Source of the DNA: Odontesthes bonariensis
Taxonomy: Eukaryota > Chordata > Actinopteri > Atheriniformes > Atherinopsidae
DNA: 64,000 bases
Direction of reading: 5' to 3'
Assembly: GCF_027942865.1 (NCBI RefSeq)
Contig: NC_134508.1
Location: 32,547,466 to 32,611,465, forward strand
The notes beneath the pieces are model-generated. The model ran no database searches and was not told the DNA's origin. It saw only the letters and a program-made list of their open reading frames with translations. This document shows, one piece after another, positions 1 to 13,700 of the stretch; the first letter of the stretch is position 1, and the number at the start of each line of letters is the position of its first letter. Both the position numbers and the translations under genes were made by a program.

Positions 1-3000
1 AGCCTGCCAAAATACCTCCGTTCTCCTATGTCTCATCCTTCCCCAATGAGTATCTGATCTAGAGGCATAAAGTCGCATGCAAATACATGTAAGAAGGGAG
101 GTCCTTTATGCTAAAAATGACAGAATAACACCAACACAGATTTCTTGAAAAGCTGTCTACAAACCACATTTTTATTTTCTCTGACATGCAGTAAAGTCAG
201 GGGCTAACTTATTATTAAATTCTGTCCTCAGTGAGTCACTTTTAGATTATCCATTTTGCATAATTGTTTTTCCAGCAGCCTTACTGCAGCTTAAAGGCAT
301 CTATTGAATATTCATCAAATAGTATGTGTCATCTCTCAAGGGGTTGGTTTATATTCTTATATCATCTGAATGCAGGCAGGATTCTTGTAACTCTGTTCCT
401 CAAGCATTGATTTTCGCATAATCCAAGTCTGTTAGGATAGCAGGCTGTGGTTTCTCTCTGCATACCAATTGCTCCTTGAAGAATTGATGGCTTTGAGCAG
501 CAGCAAACTTGAGAATATCTTCAGTAAGAAGTTGTTGGCTTTGACGACAGATAACTGTCATAAACCACTCAAAGCAACCCCCTTTTTCCTTAGAATGAGT
601 GTCAGTGTCTTTCAGACACTTGAATGTTGGTGTTTCTTGGAAGCTGAAAATTTGACAGTACAATTTTATTTTTTATTTTTACACAAGGTATATTACTGGA
701 AGACTTTCTTCATTTCAAGGGTTAAAAAGTAGGATTTCAAAAGTCAACTCTTTTCTGGTATTAGATTTTACTGATGAGTAGAGAGAGTACTCATGAGTAG
801 TTTCTGTTAGTTGTTGAAATAAAAAAGTTAAAAAGTCCACCCATCTAATCAGCATTAGACATGCAGTTCATACTACTTCTCTTTTTGCACAGTTTGTAGT
901 AATGACAACTGAAATCATTGTCACAACAAGGTTAAGTGGAATTTTTAATTTACTGAAGTATTCCGATACTTTGCTCTCGCTCTCCAAATTTAAAAAAAAA
1001 AGTGAGTATATTGATTAAATTATAAGCAAACAAGAAGATGCAGTTATTTAAAAATCATTGTATAAACTATATATTGTGTAAAGACTAATCATAATTTCTA
1101 AACTGAACCTTTCTTTTTTATATCTAGCCATTTTGAATTTTGTTCTCGTATCATACACAAAAAGGTGGAGCAGGGAGTATGTTTACTACCTCTTCCTTTA
1201 CAGGGTCAGTGTGTAAGATGAAGGGACAATTATTCGCTAAAGTAGCTTTACAAACTGCAATCAAATGAGTATTCTTCAAACATCAAATAACAATAGCTGG
1301 AAAAACATGTGAATGACAGTGAGATATGGAGGAGGCCACAGTCTTGTGAGTTTGGATTTTAAAGGGCCATGGACACAAAAATCAATAACTGTAACGATGT
1401 GAGTATTGAAACTGCTGGTCAATTACATTCTGGAAACCGTGATACCAAGCATGCACTGAGCGCAGTTTTAATATAGCTCCAGAAGGCATTTTGATGACCT
1501 GCTGTAATCTTGTATGTTACTCAGAGACGGAGAGAGCATATGGGATTACAAAGTTTGATGACCTCATGGCCATTGTCAGACAGGGCATCAGTAAAAATAA
1601 ATAAATAACTGACATATTTGCAGTGTGTCACAGGTAATTAATACTTTTGTGTAATTTTCTGCCTATTATTTTAGATATATTTAACAAATGGTTGTCTATT
1701 GACGAGACTGGATGATTTTCGAGGGAAAAGGGTTGTTGGCTTTCGTAAAACAGTAGCTCGGAAAAGGCAAATATAACAACAATGGAGTACAGGATTTAGT
1801 TTTTAGCTAAAATGAATCTATGATGTTTTTATTATTATTATCGTTTGTGGTAGTAGTAGTAATATTAGTTTTCTTTTTAATGGACAAATAATTGGCCTCT
1901 GTTGTTCTTTACTTGAACACTAACAATAGTTGCATCTGTCTTTTTTTTTTTATAGTTTTCATTATAATTATCATTCTCAGCATTTCTAACTTTTTAAGGT
2001 AGAGCAACCATCCAACTTTGAAAAGTAATATGGTTGAGATGCATTTACCACTAAAGACGATTGAAAATGGAGAAAAGTCTTTTGTCTTGATTATCTTGTT
2101 TTCGTATCTTTGTAAGACAAATTTGTGTCTGATGGCAGCATATGCTGCTTCCAAACCTGTATCATTCAGTGATAATGAAGCAAGCTATCCACCCCTTTGA
2201 GACCAGTGCACTCCCATGCCTTTAGAATGTTCTATTGATTTAAAAAGCCAGATTTCCCCCCTTCTTTTTAGATTGAAGGACACAATGTCCAACATTTCCA
2301 AAAAGTTTCAGATTTTGACTCACCAGGCCAAATGGAAAAAGATTTTCTGTCTGCGTCAGTCCAACTGAGATGAACCAGAATGCAGAAAAGTCCATTCATA
2401 AGTGTTCCTGAGCTCATACAGCGAACTCTCCTACATAATCTTGTGTTAATACACTGTTACCTTCAAAGGCCTCACAGATCGCGACCATTCAGCTGAGCTT
2501 TTCAGTGTTAATATCTCTGGACTGTTTAGATCTGTTAATGCTATTATGTCCCGTATTATGTATCCAAGAAGATGAAGGGCTGTGATTCTTGTCAAATGAG
2601 CTTCTGCAAAGAATTGAGTTAGAAGACTAAATACTTCAATTTTCTGAGATTTTTCTGAGATGTCTAAAAGGTGAAAGGTAATCTGAACTTTCTACATAAA
2701 AAAAACAAAACAAACATATACAAAATCCAGACTTACCTTGGGGTTTCATTTCTTTTTGGGGAGTTTTCGAACTCATTGCGGCGTTTGATTGTTGATTCTC
2801 AATCCAGGTTTTTAATTGTTGTTTGGCTTAAATTAAAAGAAAAATATGTCAGTTATGTTGCAACATCTGCAACAGAGGGTATTAAGTTGTTTTTTTTTTG
2901 TCAGTGCATATGTTTGTTCATATGTTTTATCTGTTTTTAAACTACATCAGATGGTTGTAAAATTAATATCTCACGAACACTTCAAGGAATCCTCTTCATT

Positions 3001-4629
3001 ATCGAGTCCAAGTCAATTTGGTTGTCAAAGGTTAAGGTCACTAACCTAATTAACATATTTTAGGCTTTTACTCAAGAATACATAAATTAATCTTGACAAA
3101 ATTAAACACAAATGTCTAAAAGGATCATATTTAGCCAACTGTCAACTTTTCTAATGCAATCTTATCACGCTGTTACACAGATGCTATATGAAATATACTG
3201 TTAGTATAATGAACTTTATAAGATATTACTTCAATATCAAGGTTGTGCTAACACTTATCATCTTGTCTTCATACTTATCCACACAAACCACAGTTGATAT
3301 AAATGAATGAATATAATTACATATTGCTTTGAAAGCTGTGGCCACAAGAAATTGTGGAACAGAACTATCTCCTTTCTTTTGTAAAGAATGGCCTGGTGTT
3401 TCATCCTTTCCTCAGTAATTAGACACCTCATCATGTCTGCCACGTAGATGCATCTGAGTTATTTCATTCAATTGAAAGACTAATTGACCAGAACTGTAAA
3501 GCAAACTAAAAAGATATGATATCATTCAATAAATAATGAATGATGATGATGATGATGAAGAAATCATGAAATGGAAAAGGAAACTTTTTGCTTATTTTCA
3601 ACTGCAGGGCTTGTTGCAGCATTTTTCTTATATTTTGTTACTGACTGATGAAAACATAATATTGTATATCTATCTATCACTATGTATAATATTAACAGAA
3701 TATTGCACTAAAATGTTAAAACTGAAAAACAACACTAAAGGTAGGCATTATTGAAGGATAAGGCATTGTTTAATTGACCTTTTTTTTTTTTTTTTTTTAC
3801 ATAGATTTTCTCAGTCAAATTGATGATCTAAACACACAGGCTGTGATTATGCACATTTGAGAAGTTGACTAATACCTAATATATATATTTTCATTAAAGA
3901 TTAAAAGTGAATTTTTCATGAAAGTTTGCTAAAGGCTTTGACTAATGAATTAGTTGACCAATAATCTATCACTTTAGTTATTGTATAAATATTTTCATAG
4001 AAGTCATTTTGGATGTAACTTGCGGTCACCGGTATCATCAATGTCACGTGACTCAGCTTGGTATCCTGAGAACCTGGGACACCTAAAAACAGGGTCATGG
4101 TAAGCACTGCATTGGAGCTTCTCATGTGTCATCTATGACATCAGCCTGTCAAAGTGGGCATGCCTTGACTCCTGCGTGACTCGTGAAGACAGTTGGAGAC
4201 ATGCTAGGACACTGTAAATTGGGAATGTGAAATCCCACCTAGTGGCTCACTCCTCTCAACTGACTGTGGAGTCAACAGGCTGTGCCAGCAATTTAACTAC
4301 TGAAGATCCAAACTTAGAAAGGGGCAAACTGTTTTTTTCATCAAACCTTCAACCCGATGTACATGATAAGTCATTGTAAATTTTTCTAATCAAGGGAATT
4401 GTTGTTTCTGTTAACTAAAAGCAAAAGACAGACACTGAATTAAAGGTCAAAAACATACTATACTAATAACTTCTGTGGTAAATTAGATGGAGAATTAGCA
4501 TTTACCCATCCCTAACCCACAGGCAAAACATTTAAATACTAAAATCCATAAGTAAGTAGTAAGTAGTCTGGGGCATCTTTTACTTTAATTATTCTTATAT
4601 TTATATATATATGTGTGTATATATATATA

Positions 4630-4661
<32 letters not shown>

Positions 4662-7084
4662 AATAAGCTGAAAGGCTTTTAATTAATAAAAATGGGCTTT
4701 GTCGAAGATTTATTTCCATAAGCCTTTCTGAATAGTTCTTAAATATTTTAGACATAAGAGGAAGACTAAAGTTCAAAAACAAAAACAAAATCTGTCCTTC
4801 AACATCTACAACCCAGCAGAAAAAAAGACATTTTTTGTGTTACACATTCTGTGATCACAGACTCCTGCTCACTAGTGTCTTAGTCACTGGAAGCCAGTTG
4901 TGAAGGTCAGTTTCTTTTGTGAAATCAGGATATTTACTGTTAACTGAGGCTGAATGCAGAAGGGCCATGTATTTCTTTTCATGGACTTGTTGTGGATTGA
5001 AACAGATTTTACACCTCACTCTATTAATTACAGTACTGCAGCACAAAAGGAGTAACATTTTAGGAGAACCTTACTCCTCTGTTTGTGACAGTACTTAAAA
5101 TATACAGTCCAATGCGGCAGTTCTCATTGCCCATATTTGTTTTGTCAAGAGCAAATTTCCACAGGTATATAGGAGGTAATGTCATCGAGGTTGTTTTTTG
5201 TTTCCTAGTTTATTTCTGCAGCAGCACATTCAATTTCTGACGGTCAATAGATCCATCCAAAGCTTCTATTACTAATGTTTTATGAAATTATGCGTTTAAA
5301 GGCTACTGTGTTTATAAATCTTCCGAACCGCTAATATGACCTAAAATTAACTTTTAATTTAACTAGGAGAACTAATCAGATCATACTTTTTGTCAGGCCT
5401 ATTATGTCTTTTTAAACCAAACGGTGCCTCTCTGTTGTTTCACACTTAAATTTCCCTGCAGTTGCTCAGACTAGGTTGCTTGTCAAAAACCATTCTGCAT
5501 GAGGTCTTCGATCACACCGCCCATTTAAAATAGTATTGCTTTTTGTCACTTCATTTTGTAGAAATGACTGCGACTTGAAATTCCTGAACAGAATAAAAAG
5601 AAATGCATACTTACTTCCAGTTCTGTGTTGGCTATGCTCTTCTCATCCTCCTTTAGCTTCTTCTCTACTCACTGTGCAATATTTCAAATGTGACACGCCT
5701 TTTTGTTCAGTGATAAAAGTTTGGAATGCATAGAAACCCTTACATGGTTGTTGATGAAAACCCATTTTACAGCAATGGTATTGAGTGGAGGTTCCTCTTA
5801 CTCATCTCTATGAAAGCGATCACTTTGCAGATGGTACTCAAAATAAATCATGACCCTCCATTCAATCTGCTATTAGTCATATCAAGTCAACATTTGTCTT
5901 CCGTTACAGTTGAGAGTAATAAAAAAACAAAAAAACATATCAGTATCTTGTGTTAATATCAAGAATAAAACATAGAAATTCTGGCGTGATGTCATTAATA
6001 ACATTACATTGGTGATGGATTTTACTCTTCTTAAAAGTTGAGGCTCTATGATTTATGGATTCAACAGGAAATATAATTTTCCACATATAACAGAACAACC
6101 GTCCAACCAAAAGCTTTTGGCTGGCAGCTTCACAAGTTCTTCAGTAATATAACACTTAACTTTGGACTTTACTGGTCAATAAACATTAAGATGAGACATT
6201 TTATAAAGTAAGATGACCTCAGTATTGGTTCCAATTGGTCTCCAAATGTATCAACTGAAATTTTCACTGTATGCTCGTGGTGTTTGGTGGCACATATTGG
6301 ACCCACTGTAGCATCATAAAAAGATGGTTGGTCATGGTGGTTGTGATGCGCTGGACACGGTCTACTGGGCAGGAATTTCAGTTTACATTGTCAGAGGTTA
6401 AATACACATTGACATTTCCAGGCAGTTTGAATAGTCACCCCAAGCTTGTTAAAAAATTAACACAGCTGCAATGAAAGCCTGATGGCATCTCTGTTGATGA
6501 ACACAAATGTCACCTCCGACCTGGTACAGGAAAAGAGGTAAGTGCTCTTATATAATGCGAATAGACATTTGCCCTCAGAAAGTTTAATCACATCAGATAA
6601 TGTATGCGCTGTGAACTTGGCTTAGCTGAACAGGTCACGACTCGCTATTTTGCTAGTTATGTCTGCTTGTTGTAGATGTTGCATTATGAGCTTAAATGCC
6701 CTGGTCAGTTTCTAATGCATGTTATGTCAGTTCTATAGATCTAAACACATGAGAGGTTATGCATCTTCAGTCTCTGAAAGATCTCTCTTTAACAGCCGAC
6801 TGTAGATATTAAAAGGACCACTTCAAGTTTTACAGCCATGGATCTTCTTGTAGACAGTTTACTGCAGAGCTTATGTGGATATATTTGGAAATGTAAAAGG
6901 TTTAAAAAGTGAACTCTTGTTCTAAGTGTTAAATATTGTATGGCAGTATAAGATGCTGTGTGGTGCTGGAAATGCATGCTGAAACATCTATTCCTACAAT
7001 AATGGTGGCTGATTTTGTAGTGGAAAATGTGAGGTTAGTGGTAAACAAGAACTTCTTGACAAGATAAAAAAACAAAACACGGGT
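1..7084. other. intergenic flank beyond copy A
   Basis: AT-rich; I see a TA/TG microsatellite and homopolymer runs, no exon with homology or convincing splice structure, and no transposon I can name. Short open frames here have no recognisable domains. Confidence 0.6.
4597..4662. repeat. TA/TG microsatellite
   Basis: Alternating (ta)n and (tg)n blocks, about 65 bp, in the flank beyond copy A. Confidence 0.9.
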
Positions 7085-7100
7085 TGTATAAGTTCATAAA

Positions 7101-7106
7101 TTTATT
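7101..7106 (-). terminator. copy A polyadenylation signal AATAAA
   Basis: AATAAA on the minus strand about 250 nt after the stop codon, implying an mRNA 3' end near 7085 and a 3' UTR of about 270 nt. No stronger signal lies nearer the stop. Confidence 0.6.
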
Positions 7107-7355
7107 GATATATTAAGTTGTTAGAAGTACATGAAAAATTGACAGATGCATTTCTGTTACAGTCACTTCAGTCGTGCTGCATTTTAATTTCTGATGACTG
7201 ATAACAACTGTAAATCTGTTTAATTTCAAATATATTACAAATACATTTTAGACACATATCAGAACTTTTGACATGTAGTCTACAAAGTCTACGAAAACAT
7301 TCCACTTCTGTACTCCACACTCTGAGGAAAAGCTTGAGAAAGGCTTCCTGGTGTT

Positions 7356-7767
7356 TTAATCTATTGAAAAAGGAAAGAAAATCGTTGTAATAAAACACTT
7401 TTAAAAACCACAATTGAAAAAAATGCCAGTGAAGACTTACCTCTAACATTTAATTTAGAGGAGCACTCTGCCTTGCCGAATGAGTTAACAGCAACAACCT
7501 TATATTCACCGCTATCCTTGGTTCGGACTCTGAGAATATACATGGAGCACACTCCAAAGGAGTTGGTTAAGTAGTAGTTGCTGTCTGAGTTGATGCAGAC
7601 ATCATTCAGGTACCAGGACACGGAGGGCGTGGGGCATCCTCGCACGGCACACGTCATGTAGACCTGGTAACCTCTGGGTGGTGTGTGGACTTTCAAAGGG
7701 ACCAAGATGGATGGAGGCCTCTCAAAGGAAACCTCAGATGAAATAACCCCGTTTGAGGTTATTGGAA
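7356..7767 (-). CDS. igfn1: copy A exons 23-24: C-terminal Ig7 and stop
   Basis: Exon 7441-7767 (327 nt) encodes the terminal Ig (P-L-K-V-H-T-P-P-R-G-Y, S-W-Y-L-N-D, K-D-S-G-E-Y-K-V-V-A). It splices in phase 1 to a final coding piece of five nucleotides (7356-7360) giving Asp and TAA. Position matches MyBP-C C10, which anchors that protein to the thick filament. Confidence 0.86.
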
Positions 7768-10700
7768 CTTAAAGTAGAAAATTAGAGGAGGGATGCTCAA
7801 AGTTAGTACTTATGGTCACATAATGATTTGGACAAAACAAATAAATATAAGCTAACAATATTTCTAAATCATTTGGTCTTTTTTTTCATGATTTCTCTGC
7901 TGTCCTTATTTGACAATGTCAGTAGCTTTGTCGTAATATTAGTTTCACTTGGCTCAAGAAGTAAAAATGTTCATGACAAGGCTGCTTTACAACCCATCGC
8001 ATTTAACAGAAATGACATTGATTGTCTCAAGACACAAGTGACAGCTAGCATAAACCGGAACAGTGGCTGACTACATTGTTGGCTTGGACTGCGCTGATTA
8101 TATATTTATCGGATATGTTACAACATTATGAAATCGTGTCACTAGTCATTACAATGACTACTTAAACATTTTCAATTGAGCAATTGCATGGCCTGTTGTA
8201 CTTATGCCATTGAAAAGCCCAGTGCTTAAATGCAAATTAATATGTTTCCTGGGTAGTTGGAACAGATAAAGTTTTATATTACAGACATGCAGTGGGCACT
8301 GAAGAGACTTTAGCTGTTGGGAATAGCAAGATGGCAGCCTTTTTATTATCCTGGATCCACAGTCTTCTTCTTTTGGCAAAGGAAAATAACCCTTTTACAA
8401 TATTGAACAATTTCCATGCGTGTTCTTTGGTGACTTCTATATTTCAATGCCTCATAATCTCTGTTTAGAAAGTTGTCTTTGCCAAATTAACCAAGATTAG
8501 CACTACTTTCTGCCCTCTAGTTTTTCCATGTGCCTCTGTGAAACCCATCTAGAAGCTTGGTTGAAAAAAAGTACACAAAACAGTCCAACTCAGAAGATCA
8601 ACCGTGCTTAATTTCTTTCCAATAGTTCAAACAGCAAGCCCTGGTATGAGTGTGCTAACACTTTTATTCTTATGAAAGGTGTACTAAAAAGCACCTACTG
8701 TAATGAAGATGCGGATGTTGTAATGAATTGGGAACACACAAGGAGTTAATTTTGTCTGTAACGCACAGAAGCTGAAATATTTAACCATCATTACTACATC
8801 ACACTAGTTTTCTTCTGCAGGTCATAGTTTGTGTTCTTCAAACTGATTAAATGTTAGGGACACTAAAATGTAGCTATTTGAGTGGTTAAAATGGAACATA
8901 CAGCATATGAAGGATTGAAATATTTGACAATACCTTTTAGTTACAACTAATGCATTACACTGTTTGTTTGAATTAATGTCATGGCATAACTGCACATAAC
9001 CAACCCACCTCTGTTGCTGTTGATGCCCCATGGGGGTGACTGAGATGGATCTGAGGGACCCATATCGTTCTTGGCATAGATTCGGAAATGGTATTGTATC
9101 CCAGAAAGGATGTTGTTGGCTGTGTATGTGTTGGTGAAGAGTCGGTCTGCCACAGTTTTCCAGACTCTCACTTTGGAGTCATATTGAGAGACCATGTAGT
9201 ACATGCGGTCATCGAGCTCCTGGTCTGGAGAGGGAGCCCATGATACCACTACCTTATCATGGACTGTTTGCTCCAGCTCCACTGGACCTGGAGATTTGGG
9301 TTCATCTAGGAACACATACGTTAAGATACGGATGAAAATATTATAGAAATGTTCTAGAAAGCAGAGAAAATCTCCTGTTAAGCCTTTGTAAGTTTTGAAC
9401 ACATCGATGACATTGATGAACAGTTTTCATTATTTCCATTTTTAATGTGGCTGCTTTGATTTTTATGCCATCTATTATTGCACATCACACCATAAAAAAT
9501 GATGCAGTGTCAAAGGATTTAACTTTGGTTTGTGAATATTTATGTTCTTGGTATTTAATTGACTAAATATTATCCAGTCAATATGTCCAATGTTTGGATA
9601 ATTGAATTAATTCATAACATTGGCACTCACTGGTGTCAAATTAATTAATTCCACAAAACTATTTTACTCTGCTCATAGTGTAAAATCCTGTTACTCATCC
9701 TTACCTGTGACTCTAACTTCAATATCGAAGGATGCCTCACCCACAGAATTTTTGGCTTTAATGGTGTAGATGGCTGAATCTGAGCGCTTTGATGAGGGAA
9801 TAACAAGCTGAGACATTCCCTCTATATTGATGACATTAATCCACGGGGATATTGGCTCATCGTCCTTCAGCCAAGTGATCTGAGGTGGAGGTTCAGCCTG
9901 GAGATAATGATATCCGATAAATCGGGGAAAGTGTGAGGCAAGTGCCATCTTTCTATCTTTGACATCTCTGTGATACAATATCTTAACAGTAAGCCATGTT
10001 AAGACAGGAGGGTAAAATATGAATGCAGGAACGACTGACGGATTTACAATGTATATCAAAGAAGATTAATTCTGTATGTAAACCTGAGTTTTGGTTCATT
10101 CATACCTCGTAGCAAATTTTAACACGAGCAGAGTTTCCTGCCCTGACAACAATGAAGTCCTCTGGGTCCTTAAAACAAGGTCTCACTGGATGGAAGACAC
10201 ACAATCTATGAAATTCACACAGGAACAAACACTGCTTTGCATAGCAATAAATCGTTAGTATTCATTAATGAAATGAATTACTCACTGTTGGGATTCTTTG
10301 CACACACCAGTGCAGATGGGGGACTTGGATCTCCAGATCCTGATTCATTGATTGCTGAAACCCTGAACTCATACTCTGCTCCCTCAGTGATATCTTTAAC
10401 AGCATAGTTGACATCTGAAAATGATATAAATGGAAAGACATTTGAAAGGCTGTAATTATTCTTTAATCTAAATATATTGTAAGGCTTTTGTTTAGGCAAA
10501 CCTTCAATGGGCTCATTAAGTGCATTAAGGGCGATCCACTGATTTGTGTCCTTCTTTCGTTTCTCCACTTGGTAACCGATGATTGGTACACCTTTGTCAT
10601 CCTCTGGAGGGGTCCAGATCAAGTTTATACAGCTTTTGGAGGCACTCACTACTTTAGGGGCTCCAGGTGGACCAGACAGTACTAGAAAATGATACGTAGT

Positions 10701-13700
10701 CTAATCAGTTAATGAACTCAGGATTAATAAGATGTAATTAAAGATATGGAATACATTAAGGGCTTCAACATGTTATTACTGCAGGATATTGCAAACATTT
10801 TTTCTTGGAGATAGAGCAGCTGTTACAGAGTGAACAAAAGGTGGAATTTAGGCAGTCTCTAAATCATGCCGCAGATAAGCGATTGGAAGTAATCCCAAAA
10901 CTCATCCAGAGGCATTTTCATTTATCACAACCTGAGCGATTAACATGGGATTTGCTGAGAAATCCTAAATTAGAATTCATTTTTCTGTGCTCACTCATTA
11001 TGCCGGCCATAATGCTATCAGCTGTCTCCAGAGAGTCACTGATGCCCTCAGGGTTTTCGGCATAGATGCGGTAGTTATATTTCTTTCCATGAGTCACATT
11101 CCTGTCTCTGAAGGAGGTCTTGTCAGCTGAGACGTCCCCAAGTTTCATCCACAGACTCTGTCCTGCCTGCTGTCGTTCTACGATGTAGTTGGTTACAGCA
11201 GAGCCACCATCGTCTTTGGGAGGGCTCCATCTAAACTCAATTATTGATGAAGTGGTTTCAACAATCTCCACGGGACCTTCTGGTGGACCTGGTCGATCTG
11301 TTAGAAAAATACAGTGTTGAATTGAATATGACACATACTTTATGCAATGCTCAGGAAGGTTTTTTTTTTTTTTTTCATAGCACGTTTGAAAGTGGCGGTG
11401 CATGTTGGTTTAAAAGAAAAACTCCTCTGTCTTTCTCACTTTTCTCAATAGATTTCTCTGTTTTCATACCAATAACAATAAGCTGAGATGTGGCCTCCAC
11501 AGCACCAAATGGGTTTTTCAGTTGAATCTTTATTTCCCCTGCGTCTGTCCGCAGGCAGTCTCTGAGCAGCAGGCGGCTGTGATTTGGCTCCTTCACAATC
11601 TTAACTCCTCCTCCATCTTTGATCTCAACACCATCCTTAAACCAGCTGACCACCAGAGACTCCTGAGGTGGAAAGGGCATCTTGAAAGCAGCGTTTTGGC
11701 CCACTCTTACTATCACCGGCTTGGAGAACTTGTGAAGGTCATCTTCATCAAATGCAGGCATGTCTGTCAAACACAAAGCACTAGTCAGTTGATATTGTAA
11801 CTTTTTGTTTTGTTGTGTTATTTATTGTATATTTATTGTATTCAAGAATACATTTTACCTCCAACTGTGACCTTTCCTTGTGTGCTCAGTTCCCCTGATG
11901 CAAATTGGTAAACTCCAGAGTTTTCATCTTTACAGCTTTGAATTGTCAAATTGTGAGACGTTCCTTCTTTGGTTATGCTTATAGCAGCACCTGTGTTCAA
12001 CTGAAAGTCAAATGAAAAAACAGAAGTAAAATTAAAACTTTGCTTTTCTGTAGGCCTAATACATTTAGAAAGTTAAAGGGAAAATGAACAACCTCACATA
12101 GTCATTATGTGGAAACAGAACTTTGTACCATGTTATTCTAACCTCTGTGTGGAACCTTTGCATTTGTCTGGTCAAATGGTAAAACTTTTTTTTTTTTTTT
12201 TGTGACTTTCAAGGTGAGGTATTTTAGTGGGTGGTTTTATTAAAGCCCACACCACTGTTTTTGATTTAGGCATATGAGGAGGGTCTTATCAACCAGTAAC
12301 TTAGAAAAAGGAGATGTGTAACTTGCGATAGATGATGCGAGATGGTCAATTTTAAAGGGACAAATCTCAGACTCCAGAAAAAAAACACAACCCGTTCACT
12401 TTGTTTGGTGCCCCTGAGGTCTGAAAATGTGTCCTTCAGTGAACTGTTCAGATTTGCTGTGGATTCCTTTGTCACATTCCCAGCTCAGAGCAAACTTATC
12501 CAGATTCCAAATATTCTCATCTCCACCTTTGATCTCAACCCGCAGCAGTTCTATAGCTCATTCAGATTAAGAACAAAATGAGGTGATCGTTTTCTGTGAG
12601 TAACCTTGTCTAATTTGTTATTTCACGATAAGGACATCAGACTTCTTATTGGTGTTTTCTTTGATTTCTCAAATTAGATTATTCAGTTTGAAGTTGTAAA
12701 TTCTAAATTCTCATTTGTATGTGAATGCACCACTATACCAGAAAAAAAAAAAAAACTTCCAATGATGATAAAACTTTTCCAGTGTCTACAATACAACAGG
12801 TTCACAGCATTGTATATACATTTGCCAAAGCCTTTAAACACACATACACAGTGATAACTGACAGTGATATTCTGGAACTTTCAAGCCTATATGAAAGGAA
12901 GGAAGAACAACAGGATTTCTGACTGGACTTTTACCTGCCGATTTGCTGTTATGTTATTTCAACGTTCCCATCTGCAATGTGGTGTTTTAACAACCCGGAC
13001 TTTTGGAAGCATTAGTGGAGAAAAGATTTTGACTAACAGAAGGATCAGAAACAACTGTATGTGGTTGAACTGCAGACAAAGACCATGTAAATATTTGAGA
13101 ATAAAATTGCCAATCAAATATTTTTCTTTCTTTTGGTCTGTTAGTGTGGGCTTTTTTTTGTTGTGTTCAAGTGTAAGCTCTTAGGGTTGGTATTATAGTT
13201 TTTTTCATATGGTAATTTAATTGCAAAAGAAATTGCTGGAGTTGAGTGACTGCCCTAGTGTTTAATTAACCTTTGCTCTATGCTGTGGCCTTTTTCACAC
13301 TTCTAAACAGATGAAACACTCATTGTGTCAGTTTTACCACATGCTGTGAGACAGAATTCCTATATGTAGTTCTTTAATTTCATCTATACAACATACAAGG
13401 ACTGATAGGCAATGGTAAAGTTGTTTTTGGATGCTACTTATGGGCTTTACCTGTTCTCCATCTTTGAACCAGGTGCCATCGCAGTCCGTGTTCATCTTCA
13501 CATTTAAGTTGGCTGGGTTTCCACGAAGAGCGTAGATGTCAGAGAGTCCTGTTGTAATACCTGACAATATGCAGCATAGAAATAAGGTTATTCTCCATTT
13601 TGCATATTGGCATTGTTTTTAGAACTGCCTACATTCTGAATGAAATGAATGAGTAATTGACATGTTTACCTCGGATTGCTGCTCACCGATATGCCATGGC

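Noticed and set aside
400..732. Overlapping frames on both strands near the window start
   Set aside because: No homology, no splice pattern; ordinary chance frames.
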